Origin: Pseudopithomyces maydicus
Lineage: Eukaryota; Ascomycota; Dothideomycetes; Pleosporales; Didymosphaeriaceae
NCBI GenBank assembly: GCA_026873275.1
Contig: JANTUC010000009.1
Span: 1,116,001-1,180,000, forward strand
DNA: 64,000 bases
Reading direction: 5' to 3'
The stretch's first letter is position 1, and each line of letters opens with the position of its first letter. Position numbers and translations under genes: made by a program. The notes below the pieces were generated by a model. It was not told the origin of the DNA and did not search any database. It saw only the letters and a list, made by a program, of their open reading frames with translations. Positions 35,321-46,605 of the stretch are shown here, piece after piece.

Positions 35321-38300
35321 ATGGCGGCGAAGCCCGAGAAGCTGGATCCCGTATGGGATCATCTCGATAGGTCCGCCTATGTCTTCTTTACCCCGGATTT
35401 TCTTCCCTTCGAAGACTAGTCGCTAACCGGCCCGCGATGCAGGACTATGGTGCGCACGTCAAAGCAGAAGCAGTGGGTCGAGCTAACAGAGCGTTGCAAA
35501 GGGCCAATTGTTCATGATGGGCTTTGACGGAACCTCCGTCACCCCGCACATCAAGACGCTTATCGAGAAGCACCACCTGGGCTCCATATTGCTGACTGCA
35601 AAGAATCTCAAATGTATGAAACACTGTTTCATGTGCCTACCGCCGAACGCTGCGTCGCTAACCTCCCCTAGCCGCTGAGGAGACCACCAAGCTGTGCTAC
35701 GAGCTTCAGAAGATTGCTCATGATGCTGGCCATCCGGTACCACTGGCCATTGGAATAGACCAGGAAAACGGCGGTGTCAATAGTCTGTATGATGAAATCT
35801 ATATTCGCCAGTATCCCAGCAGCATGGGCATGGCAGCCGCAGGCTCCACCGAGCTTGCCTACGAGGTTGCAAAGGCCACAGCCCAAGAGATTTCGGCCTG
35901 CGGTATCAACTGGATATTTGGCCCGTGTCTCGATGTACTTACTAATGCTCGGAACCAGCCACTCGGCGTCCGAACAGCCGGTGATGATCCCCAGGAAGTG
36001 TCTGCGTATGGTGTAGCTTTCATGAAAGGTTACAAAGACGCTGGCATTGTGACCTTGGGCAAGCATTTCCCATCTTATGGTAATCTTGAGTTTCTTGGGT
36101 CGACACTAGATGTGCCCATCATCACCGAATCGCTGGAGCAGTTGAGTCTCAGCGCTCTGATACCTTTTAGGGAGGCAATTCAACAGGGCCTTGATTCCAT
36201 GATGGTCGGAGGCTGCGCCATGTCATCCGCTGGACTCAATGCAATGCACGCTTGCCTGTCGGAACAAGTTGTTGACGACTTGCTCCGCAGACAAATGAAC
36301 TTTGACGGCGTTGTGGTCTCAGAATGCCTGGAAATGGATGCACTTAGCCATAACATAGGTGTCGGCGGTGGTACTGTCATGGCTGTCAATGCTGGTTGCG
36401 ATATTGTCCTCCTTTGCCGATCATTCTCGTTCCAACAGGAAGCTTTGAAAGGACTTAAGACTGGTATCGAGAATGCGATGATCACCAAAGAGAGAATCTA
36501 TCAATCCCTCCGAAGGGTGTTGAATATGAAGTCAAAATGCACCAGTTGGGAGAAAGCTCTTAATCCACCTGGCATCGATTATCTCGAGACGCTCCAACCA
36601 CTACATACTGCCTTGTCGACAAAAGCATACAACGGGTCCATATCGGTAGTTCGTGACAAAAATCGACTTTTACCGCTTTCCAACATCTTAGAAAACGACG
36701 AAGAGTTATTGCTCTTAACTCCATTGGTCAAGCCGCTGGCTGCCTCTGCTGCCTCTCGCCAGCTCTCGGAATCAGCCAATACAAACTCACCAGAACCTGC
36801 TACATGGGCACAAAGCTCTTCTGTCATGAGCGGGGAGAGAGTGTTCCGGGAATTGGGAAGATCATTGGCGAGGCAACGGAACGGTCGCGTTCTACACACA
36901 TCTTATACGTCAAACGGCGTCCGACCGGTCCACGACAATCTGATTAGTCGTGCAAGTGCCATTGTCATCATAACAGCCGACGCTAATCGAAACCTATATC
37001 AAAACGGGTTCACCAAACACGTCTCGATGATTTGTAACATGCAATATACGACTGGTGGCGAGAAACGTGAGAAGCCGTTGATCGTAGTGGCTGTCAGTTC
37101 ACCATACGATTTTGCCATGGATTCGTCGATAGGTACATATATTTGTACATATGACTTTACGGAAACTGCTCTGAACTCACTGGTGAGAGTGCTCTATGGC
37201 GAAATCTTGCCCAGTGGGACACTTCCTGGAACTATCAGCAAGAGTCAGAAGCTGCATTCTTCGAAGCAGCATTGGCTTGTTGAAATTTACAACGAAGAAA
37301 GAGATGCCAATGCGCTCGACAGCCTCATTACAGCGGTCATGGAGGGTACTCCGCCAAATCAACGATCAGAACTCTCCAGCGCTTCTTCCAACTCGTTCAT
37401 TCTGCACGATAAAGAGGTGGAAGAAACCCACTTTGTGGTTCGCAATAGTAGCACCAATGCTCTGTATGGTTTTTGTTCAACCTACTTCTTTAGATCCACA
37501 GGCCATGGTGTGATAGGGGCCCTTTTGTTGACCCCGGGCGGAGGAAATTATCCATTGGACACTCGCTTCATAACCGAGCCATCCGAACGCTCTTACAAAA
37601 GGATGGTATCAGACGATTTCAACTCGGGTCGCGCTTACCGAGTATTTTCCTTGGGATTCCAACAGGTCACACGACGGAGCGCAAACGACTGCGCTCTTGG
37701 TTCGCCAACCTCGGATGGAATGCTGCGCTGTCGCGATCTGTGTGCAATATGGTTGCACGCAACCTGCAGGCGTGGTCTCCACCAGACGGCATGGCCAAAA
37801 GCCTGGCGGGTGCAGGCGCACAATTTGATATCGTGTACGGATGGGACTATGCGACGCCTATTCTAGATCATATCAAAACAAGCAACCGCCAAGGGCTTGC
37901 TGAAGTCTACAAAATTGCGCTTTCAGACCCTTCGGCCTGCGGAATTCTGCGTGCCAAGCGGCCAGAAGATGGGGCCCTCGTAGGCACCGTCGTGCTCTAT
38001 GATCATCGCTCGGCTCTGTATGAGTTTATGCCGCCGTTGAAGGACCTCAAAGAAGCCGCGGGGGTATCTCGTCGCCAGTCATCTCGCCCAGTGTAGGCGA
38101 GTATTCCACGCTGCTCCAAGGATTGGTTCTGCTTGGAATGCGACAGATCAAGAAACTGGGCGGCAACGCCTGTTTGCTTGACTACGTAAGTAGCCACCTT
38201 CTGTCATGTACTTCTCAGACTAACGGATGCGTAGATGGACGGTGACGGAAACTTTGATGGCTTTTCGGCCATGGGGTTCGAAGTGCTACACAACTTCGAG

Positions 38301-38348
38301 GAAGTGAGCTGCGATGCTGCGACGTGGACCATGATACCTCCGTCTTGA
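35321..38348 (+). CDS. nag3: GH3 beta-N-acetylglucosaminidase-like domain fused to a GNAT domain (two apparent frameshifts)
   Basis: Exons 35321-35370, 35443-35449 (7 nt), 35502-35613, 35672-38185 and 38235-38348 give 932 aa if one base is restored at two homopolymers (TTTT 37523-37526, GGGGG 38060-38064). The GH3 domain carries GQLFMMGFDG, HHLGSILLTAKNL, GKHFPSYGN (about 187) and VVVSECLEMD (about 274). The C-terminal third is a GNAT-like domain (KLSIGHSLHNRAIRTLLQ, RSWFANLGWN, ending NACLLDY then MDGDGNFDGFSAMGFEVL). The same fusion is known from the fungal GlcNAc cluster. A role releasing GlcNAc from chitin-derived or glycoconjugate material is inferred. There is no signal peptide, so it should be intracellular. 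The active site departs from bacterial NagZ (see findings). Confidence 0.85.
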
Positions 38349-39501
38349 TTTGTTCGAGTGGCTTTTTTGACGCAATTGACGTGCATGTTGCACGGTAGGG
38401 AATAGGACATGCCCATTTGGGAGATGCCCAGGTGTTTTGGATACCCGGCTAGGCGCTAGGGATTTGTGTAGCACGACAAGGACATTTTTTTCCTCACGCA
38501 AGGCCGGTGAGCGTTTCCCTAAAACACATGCATCCTTTGTTGTAGCCCGGATCTAGTGTGACTGCAGGACAGCCGGGCGTGCGGTGCCACTGGCTCACTT
38601 CTACGGCCGATACGAGCAGAAATGCCCCGACGGACGTAGGCATGCCAGCCGCACAATGTAATTTCTCGTGATGCACTCGCACACAGTAGACCATGGCTGG
38701 CCTGGACCATGTCGCGGCCAGACGCAGACGGTTGGCGCGAGACGTCAAGATAGAGCTGGCGTCGTCTGGGCGGGCTTGTTTCCAAACAGCGGGCACTGTT
38801 GGAGCGGCGGCGGCGGCCCCATTCCAGGCTGTGGGCGGGCGCCGCGGGGAGGGCTGGCTGCCTACCCGGCTGATCACAACGGCGGCTTGTCGTTCGAGAA
38901 GAAGCATGGAAGCTCGACGGGGCAGCCATTGCACGCCACGACAGAGGCTCGCGCAGGTCGAATTGGGCGCGGCGCACAGCACACAGCACACAGCACGCAG
39001 CACGCAGCACGCAGGCGGTGGTGGATGCAGCCCGGGGCCCGTCTCCACCCGTTGCCCGTCCGATTTACCCATGGTGGAGGGTGCCAGGGCGCGCCCCGCC
39101 GTGGTGCTGCTGGGTAGACTTCCGCTGCTTGGCCAGCTGCATGTGATCTGTTCAGGCCCCAAGCCGCCTGTCGCACAGCTTCAAGGCGACGGGCTCAGCG
39201 GCAGACCAGCAGTATTGCTTCGTGCTCACAGCTGTGAGCCACCGCCTATCGCATCGCCCCGGCTAGGTATCACGGCTTACTGAGCTCTGCGACGAGGTCC
39301 GCCCTCGCCAACCGACCCCAGCCTTCCTCGCATCCTCACGCCCTCTCCTCCCCCATCCGTGCAAGCAAGCCGCTGGCCTTCGCCGAACACGCCCGCCTCA
39401 CCATTCGCCCCGTTTCCTCACACCCTTCCGGTCCGCTCTTCCATGCGCATGCGCGCCTTCTCCGCACACCGACAGCCGGGCCTATCGCCAACCAAGCAGC
39501 C
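38349..39501. promoter_or_regulatory. Intergenic between nag3 and ron1, with heptamer repeat
   Basis: About 1.15 kb, GC-rich in its right half. It probably contains the ron1 promoter. A heptamer array lies at 38975-39014. ORFs on both strands here overlap and lack domains. Confidence 0.5.
38975..39014. repeat. CACAGCA/CGCAGCA heptamer array upstream of ron1
   Basis: Three copies of cacagca (38975-38995) followed by two of cgcagca (38996-39009) and a partial copy. The period is 7 bp. Confidence 0.85.
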
Positions 39502-41160
39502 ATGGAGGGCTTCGACACCATTACCATGTCCTACTTGGCAGCCCCAATGTCACTCCAGAGCGTAACGGGACCCGACCAGATGGCAGGCCCCATCATGCCC
39601 ATGGACCAGTTCGACCAGCGTTCTAATTACGACGCTGAGACCTTCGCTGGGTGAGCCGCTCGCCGCTATGAACCTCTCACTGCTTACCTTCCTGCGCAGC
39701 AGCGAGGATGCTTTTGGCCAGCACCCGCACCATATCCAGCCCCCGCCACGCATCCAGCGCTTCCCCAGCACCTACGACGACCCCTTCTCCGACGTGCTGA
39801 GCACCTACGAGCAGCCCTTGCAGCCCGACCCCAATGGCCAGCCCGAGAGCCCCAGCATCGACCGCAACAACAAGCTGCTCAGCTTCTCACGCCCCACCGT
39901 GCCCTACACCCTGCTCAACTATGTTGCCCAACAGGTCACCATAGACATGTCCGCCCAGCTGCACGGCATGTTTTTCCTCGCCGAGTCGCCCTGGGCATCT
40001 GCTGGTGATGCCGTGGGCGCCCCGACCGAGCTTACCTGCTACCGACGCAATCTCTTCCAGATAACAGGCACCGTCACCCTGCCCAGAAGCCTGCAGTTTC
40101 TCATGACCGAGCAAGGAGACCAACTGCCCATCATTGGCCAAGAACTGACCATTTCCGCCACCGAGTCGCTCGAGGGAAACCCCGTGAAGATCATATCTGT
40201 GCCCTGGAAAACCCCCGCAAGCACGGCTGCAGTGGTCGAGGACAAGACCGAGAAAGAGCCACCTTCGTTCCCTCTCGATCTCAACAGTGGCCAAGATATC
40301 GACTCTGACTACGTCAATTTCCCAATCAGTTGGAAGAGGTTGCAATTCAGAATTGCTACCGCGAACAATGGTCGTCGCAAGGAGCTGCAGCAACACTTTG
40401 TCGTCCGGCTGAAGGTCGTCGCCATCCTGTCGAATGGCGCCAAAGTGCCAATTTGCGAAGTCCACTCCGGTGCTATCATTGTGCGTGGGCGCAGTCCGAG
40501 AAATTTCCAGTCGCGTAAAGACATGCCAATCAGCGGCACCGGTGGCTCTATGCGCAAAGCCCACCCACCGCATCATCCGAGCAGGACACCGACAGGTGAC
40601 ACCCAGCAAACCAACCACAGCAGCAATGCGCAGACCACACCTGGCACGGCTAAGCCAATGGACACCCTGCAGCTTCCATTCGAATTCAACCCGAGTGATC
40701 CTCTCATGTCGCCCGATTTCTCTTTGGATTGGAAAGTACCCGCTGCCCCCGGTGCAATGACTTCTATTCCACCAGACCCAACGCCTCCACCGATCACACC
40801 TTATGCGCGATCAACTCCCGATCTCTCTCGGAGCGGTGCGCAAGCACAGCGCACGAGTATGGCGCCAGTGACACTATCGTTGACTGAAGATGAGCCGAAA
40901 AACCCGCTTCTCCATCAGAGCATCCAAAAAAGCGTGGCACTCCTGCACGTCCGCCCTCGTTCTCCGTGGGTCTCATCAGTAGTCCAGACGAGAGTGCGGA
41001 TCTGCTGTATGAATACTTCCCTCTTGGACTGGATGACTGGATGCCGCCTGTCGATGCCGTCTACCGACCACACGTTGTTCATCACACCAATCTACCGTCG
41101 GATCCAAAGGCACTGGCTGTGAAGAACAAGTCGAAACGATACTTTTCCGATGCTTGGTGA
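39502..41160 (+). CDS. ron1: Ron1-type Ndt80/PhoG-domain regulator of GlcNAc catabolism (one apparent frameshift)
   Basis: Exons 39502-39650 and 39700-41160 (49-nt intron) encode 536 aa if one A is restored in the run at 40926-40931. The Ndt80/PhoG-like DNA-binding region covers roughly residues 110-310 (LLSFSRPTVPYTLLNYVAQQ, LTCYRRNLFQITGTVTLP, ISWKRLQFRIATANNGRRKE, HFVVRLKVVAIL, ICEVHSGAIIVRGRSPRNFQ). A Pro/Ser/Thr-rich segment follows, then the conserved Ron1 tail (LLYEYFPLGLDDWMPPVDAV). Without the added base the frame stops early and this tail is lost. Ron1 is the nuclear activator of GlcNAc genes in filamentous fungi and Candida, and here it lies inside the cluster it should control. 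Confidence 0.9.
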
Positions 41161-43772
41161 TGTCATTTATTAGCTCGATACCCCTACGTTGGCGTTTTAC
41201 TTTGTATAGGACAACCTCCAAATGATTTACGAACTATGGTGCTTCTTGTTTCTGTACGAATTGTCTTTACATTTGGAGTATTGAGGTGGAACGCCGAGTT
41301 TTGCCGATCTGTTGAACCTGCAGCTTAATGTACTCTTCTGTGAAGAGTGCAACCGTTCTCGCGGCCGATGTCGTTGCTATCGCGACGCCTGCTGGCGTGT
41401 ATGGCGAGAGTCGACATCGTATCATTCAGGAGATGCTGACAGTACGCTCTAAAGACAATCATATACAACCATCGCACAAACTGCAGGCACGTTAAAACGT
41501 GTTGGCTTCCTACACATATGCTATCCCAGGGGGCTGGAAAAGGATGGATTTTGCAAGAGCACAAACTGGCGATACATGCAACTGGATAAAAAGTTGGTGT
41601 TCCGGCAAAGTACGCGGGCTATGCGTCTCTACAGCCATGTATCTGGAAAGGCAGAAGCACTGTAATCGCCGAGCTATTACCGTATGGGCAGCACGAAGTG
41701 TAACGTGGGTCTATCTCTAGACAAAGAGAAAAGTGAGTAGTAACGAGCGAAACTAAGGATTGACTGTACGTTTGACCAGTTCAGAGGAATGGGTCTGAGA
41801 ACGGCTTTATATCCCCGTCTTAGTTCTGAATATGTATTGTTTTACTTGGATTTGGCACCGTGTCGCTTTTTATTATGCATTGTAACTGACACCCTCCCCT
41901 CCTGCCTCCGTCAATTGTGCCGTCTGACTCCACTCTGACAGGCGTATGGCGAGTTACTGGGGTGAATTGGCGTGCGTGCACCCGCTACAACGTCCGGAAT
42001 ATACCACCTTCTTACATGAATCGTTCTTGTAGACGAACAATACATCTCGTCTCACCGCAAAGCCCTTATTCCATGAATCTCTACCAGTGCTGATGGGCGT
42101 ACATACAGCTCAAGGCGCCGTGAAGAATTAATGCCACATGGTAAATCCCGCAGCTTCCAAAGGCATGAAATGTGACTGGCATGATGCAGGACCCGTGTCT
42201 CATGTATAAACAGATCAACTTCCACCCACACAACCTCAAGCGCAGCCCTCCCACCTGCCTCTCCAGGCAGATGTAGGTATAAACCTGTGGTCGCTATGAG
42301 ATCACTATGGGTGAAATCGGCAACCGGTGACCCGATAATTAGGTTGGATTTCGGAGGCAAGTGGAGTGTGGTTACGTTAGGTTGCATCGTGGGTGTCCAT
42401 TGTTGTACGCGACGCGACGGCACGTGAGTCGTGTACAATTGATCGATAGAGGTTGGAGGGTAGTGCTAGCGGCAACCGAGGCCAGGCCGAAGCGAGGAAA
42501 GGGCAATGAGTGGGTTCTTGTGGGTATAGTGGGGATGAGATGAGATTGACGACAGGCGGCCACGTGAAGGTTTTGCTAGTGCGATGTACCGTTATCCGTC
42601 GTGAACAGATGACACTGTGGGCCCATGTGTGGTAGCGAGCGATTTTTGGGACTGTAACCACGACCTGTCATTTCAAATGTTCCATCGATCAAGAAACATT
42701 ACTATATCTAGTTAGGTGGGGTTGAGGGAGAGCGTGAGATGAATGATGCATCATTGTGGTGTTACTTCATCATGCAATACTGTACTAATGGCTGTATGCC
42801 CGTTTGCGAACGTTGGAGCTCGCACGGTTATGCTACTCTGTCGTGGGTATCTATCTTCGCTTCCGCCTGCCCCTATTACTGGCGCTGCATCAGAAGGCTG
42901 CATATTTCCAATAACGAAAGTCGTGTCTGTCTGCAAGCGCGTGTTGGAATGGTTCAGGTCCAGACCACGAGATACTACCCTTTCTCTTCGCTGTCCGTAA
43001 GCCCCGTCGGTATTGAAACCGAAGCATCTATGCAACAATGCCATTGTCTTATGTTCCTATATACGGTAGGACACCGATGTCTCACGGTGACATCCAGGGC
43101 CTAGACGTGGCGTATTATCAGGGCGTTGTCCTCTTCGCAGCCACTCGAATATGCGACAGAGAGGAAGGTAGCAGATTGGGCTCTCGATCAGCAGTACCCG
43201 AATTGTATTGGCAGTAAAAGCCTGGCTTTTAGCGCCATGTACCGCGATGCCACTGTGCAATGAGACTTGGGGAAAGCGCTTCCCGAATTCAACCCGCCTG
43301 CCAGTCATTTGATTATACGTCCCTAAGTTTAGACGTCAGCAACCTTGCATAGTGAAGTAAATGACTTGGTCCTTTCGATAGATGGAGGGAATGCAGAAGC
43401 ATTCCGGTGCATCTGTTTGAAACCGCATGCAGACAAGACTAAATGGAACAATATTGATATTGATGCCTTCAAATTATGGCCTCTAGAGTAGAAGAGACCT
43501 GGTCCACATCCCAACGCCGTAGGGACCTTGCCCATATGCATTTCATGCGCCCACATGCTACCTATATGCGCTGTAGTACTTTGTCTTTTTTTCGTCGTCT
43601 CGATCGTGAAATGCAAAAAGAGAAACAGCGAGAAGTGATACAACGAAGTGAAAACCAATGTATATGCAACCCATCGATGCATCAGAGTTAGGTGAAGCAG
43701 ATAAAAACGAGATGTGCCATGTATATACAACCATCATCGCTAAACGGGGTATAAAGCGACGTAAAAAAACAT
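41161..43772. other. Long intergenic stretch between convergent ron1 and hxk3
   Basis: 2.6 kb with no supported gene. ORFs are short, overlap on opposite strands and lack domains. It is about five times longer than the other convergent gaps nearby. I see no LTR, inverted repeat or tRNA. Confidence 0.5.
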
Positions 43773-45416
43773 CTAAGCCTCGAGGCAACATACTGCGACT
43801 GCAGCACCGAAGATGGCGGATTCGACTGCAATCTCCAGTGAGATGGACTTCGGCGCCGCTCCGGAAGCCGCCGTCAAATCATCGAGATGCGACTGGCAGA
43901 GCTGACGGAATAGTGGGTACTTCTCAATGACGGACCCGTTGCATCCAATGGCCATCTTGCCAGCAGTTGCTGGTGTCAAACCTTCAGAATCCGTGCGAAG
44001 AACCCAAAGAGAATGGATGCCAGCTGCGAGGAAGGCAGCTGCACGGTGAGCAACAAGCTGTGAGACTTGTCGAACAAAATGTAGATCATTATAGGTGGGT
44101 GGCCTGCTCAGAGGGTGCTTCGTATGAAACAGGGAAATACCGCTGGTCAAGTTCTTTGACTCGTCCATTTCCAGTGCTGCAATGGTGCCAGCATCAAGTG
44201 AATATGCTTCGTCAAGCTTGTCCGGCAGTTCGCCCCCGAAAAGACCTGCCGTACGCACTGCCTCTACGATGATCAGTCGAACAAGCTCCCCTAGGTAGCG
44301 ACCACTAATCATATGCTCGAAAGGCTGGAAATCAGGGCGAACGTGGGCTTCGTTGAGCTGTTCGTCCCATCGGGTCATTGGAAACACGGTCTTTCCGCCA
44401 AACATGCTGAGTTCCGTGTTGACAAGGACATGAGTAGCCTCATCTCGCCATTTTTGCGGATATCCCTTGTATTTGGAAGAGGCTAGAGTGGTGGTGGGAA
44501 GATGCACAGCAATGTTGAAACCGGTGCCAAGAATAACAGCAAAACGGGTTGCTGGGTCCTCGTATGCACGTGACAGCAGCGTAGCAGACGAGTCGTTGAC
44601 TATCGAGTCTAGTCTGACGGGGAGGTTCTAGGGTCATATGAGCATTTAGATTCAGCATGGTCAATGTCGGTCAGCTCACCCTCTTTCTACAGGGAGCCAT
44701 GATGAGCTCACTCAGATCCTGGCCGAGCGTACCTTCGGTCGCACGGAAGCCTTTGCCCATGGCGAGAAGGTTGCCGGAGCGGATCGATGTTTGTCTAGTC
44801 TTGTCAGTCGCTTGAGCAATGGGTGAGGGTGCTTGGGCACTTACTCAACAGGGAAAGACCAAGCTAGACCCATGGGGAAGGTGCTGGCACCATTGATCTT
44901 CTTGATGTGGGGGTCGGAGATGGCAGTTTCGATTTTCTCGGCCATCCAGTCGAAAAACAGAGTACCACGGAGGTGTCGTACCGAGTTGTCGATTTTGAAG
45001 CTCTTCATGCTGACGATACGCATGCTCTTAGCAGCAGGCTGGCGACCGTTCAACTCTACGACAGCAACGCGGAAGGTCGAACCGCCAACATCGAGGGCCA
45101 GGTAGGTGCCCTCCTCGCGGCCGGTAGGAAGCTTGTGGTTGTATGAAGGCAGCATGCAGATGTCGCTCGCCTGGAGCTTTGGTGCAAACTGGGCGTGCAG
45201 CTTTCCGGACATGCGCAGTAGTTTTTCAGGGTCCAAGGGAGCCTCGAGCAGGCGCTGGATCTCGCGCAACAGGTCGTCCAGGGCACGGTCGTAGGTCCGC
45301 ACAGCATCGCGCGTACGCTTCCGCGAGGGGAGCGACGGGAGCACCGAGTGGATGAGCGAGGGAAGCATGGCGAGACGTTCCAAGGCCGCAAGCAGGCGCT
45401 GCCAGAAGCCAAACAT
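43773..45416 (-). CDS. hxk3: Hexokinase-family N-acetylglucosamine kinase
   Basis: Exons 45416-44845, 44794-44680 and 44627-43773, with introns of 50 and 52 nt, encode 513 aa. It has the hexokinase phosphate-1 motif LALDVGGSTFRVAVVEL, FPMGLAWSFPVEQTSIRSGN, LPVRLDSIVNDSSATLLSRA with the catalytic Asp, and FAVILGTGFNIAV. The sequence departs from glucose hexokinases, as expected for the GlcNAc kinases of fungal clusters (Candida Nag5, Trichoderma Hxk3), which make GlcNAc-6-P. A short N-terminal hydrophobic stretch (FGFWQRLLAALERLAMLPSL) could associate with membranes. An upstream in-frame ATG at 45500 would add 28 residues; I prefer 45416. Confidence 0.9.
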
Positions 45417-45816
45417 GGGCTTCTTATACCAACGGGTTGGAGGTGGTGCGGCAGGAGGGTGGGTGTGTTTGTGGATGCAGGCCGACTCGGAATGGGTCAT
45501 ACGGCGGCTTTTTGAAGCGTTTCAGCAGGCGGGAGGGTGGATTGATGATGGTGACAGCGGGGCCAGGTTTTACGTGGAGGGTCGTTTGCAGGCGTATATC
45601 AAACTCCAGGGCGGGCCGGCAAGCACGTCAGGAAGCTACCACGGAGACTTCAGGCGGGCCGGTGGCATTCGACGAGCTATGTCGCAAACGGCTCTTAAGC
45701 ATGGTTGTACGGCTTATGGCATGATGGGCAGAGGGTTGTATCCGCTAGAGGCACACTTGGGAAATCCTCCGGCGAGCAGACAGGCTGGCTGAGGCAGGGC
45801 AGGGCAGGTCCTTACC

Positions 45817-45871
45817 GCGCAGCACAGCGCAGCACAGCACAGCACCGCACCGCACAGTACAGCACAGGGCA
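45817..45871. repeat. GCACA pentamer array upstream of hxk3
   Basis: About eleven 5-bp units, mostly gcaca with gcgca, gcacc and gtaca variants, run without interruption from 45817. Confidence 0.85.
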
Positions 45872-46350
45872 GGGTGACCGGGCAGGGCAGGCCGGACGAG
45901 GGGCGACGGGAGATGGGGACTGCCAGGCACGCAGCCAGGACACGCAAGCGGTGCGTGACGGCGAATTGCTTCGGTGGGGTCTTTTTGGGATGTTTCGCGA
46001 CCGAGATGCAACGGTGGTATTCAAGCTTCACGCGCTAGCCCGCTCCGAACACACGGGAGCCCTCGCGCAGGCCAGTGGCCAGTGCCGGACGCCCACTCAA
46101 TCAGCCATATTGACGATCGCCGCCGCGAGCTTGCCACGCCCTGGTGCCGTGCTCGTGTCCACCGCGGCGTCGCATCCAGCCCAGTGCCATCCACCATGAG
46201 TATTGGCCGTGCTGAGCGCTGCGCGGGTCGGGCCCTGGCCAACCTCATCGCCAAGCCAGATCGCACCTCGCCTTTGAAACGCTCACCCTCTGGTGTAACC
46301 ACCTGGGCACCCAGCCTCCTTTCCGCGCGTGCACCATATTGTCTGCAATG

Positions 46351-46420
46351 TAGCGTATAGCATATAGCATATAGCACGTAGCACGTAGCATGTAGCATGT
46401 AGCATGTGGCATGTGGGCAG
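46351..46420. repeat. TAGCAYG heptamer array
   Basis: Ten 7-bp units in a row: tagcgta, tagcata x2, tagcacg x2, tagcatg x3, tggcatg, tgggcag. Neighbouring units are identical or one to two bases apart, indicating local duplication. Confidence 0.88.
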
Positions 46421-46605
46421 CGGATGCGTGGGAAAGAATGCCTCGATTGATTGAAGGAAGGGATATCGTGCAAACCATGCAAGAAAACAGACTACATAGC
46501 CCCGTCCAATCATTTACAGAAACGTTTTCAAGGAAAAAGGGTGCCCCCCCAGCGCTGCCTGCTCCATTACTACCCATTACAACCTATAGACAGGTGGGCG
46601 GCTCC

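Larger units (their letters stand above)
45417..46605. promoter_or_regulatory. Intergenic upstream of hxk3, rich in short tandem repeats
   Basis: This lies between the hxk3 start and the ngt1 stop (both minus strand). It should hold the hxk3 promoter. Two repeat arrays, at 45817-45871 and 46351-46420, are listed separately. No gene is supported. Confidence 0.5.

Noticed and set aside
37515..37535. Programmed -1 ribosomal frameshift in nag3
   Set aside because: There is no XXXYYYZ heptamer in the correct phase, and the same kind of slip occurs at homopolymers in several unrelated genes, so a missing base is simpler.
35321..38348. nag3 as a pseudogene
   Set aside because: Apart from two homopolymer slips, the 932-codon frame, its introns and its motifs are intact, and it sits in a complete pathway cluster.
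46351..46420. Heptamer array considered as a CRISPR or telomere-like array
   Set aside because: Units are directly adjacent without spacers, the sequence is not a known telomere repeat, and the organism is a eukaryote in mid-chromosome context.
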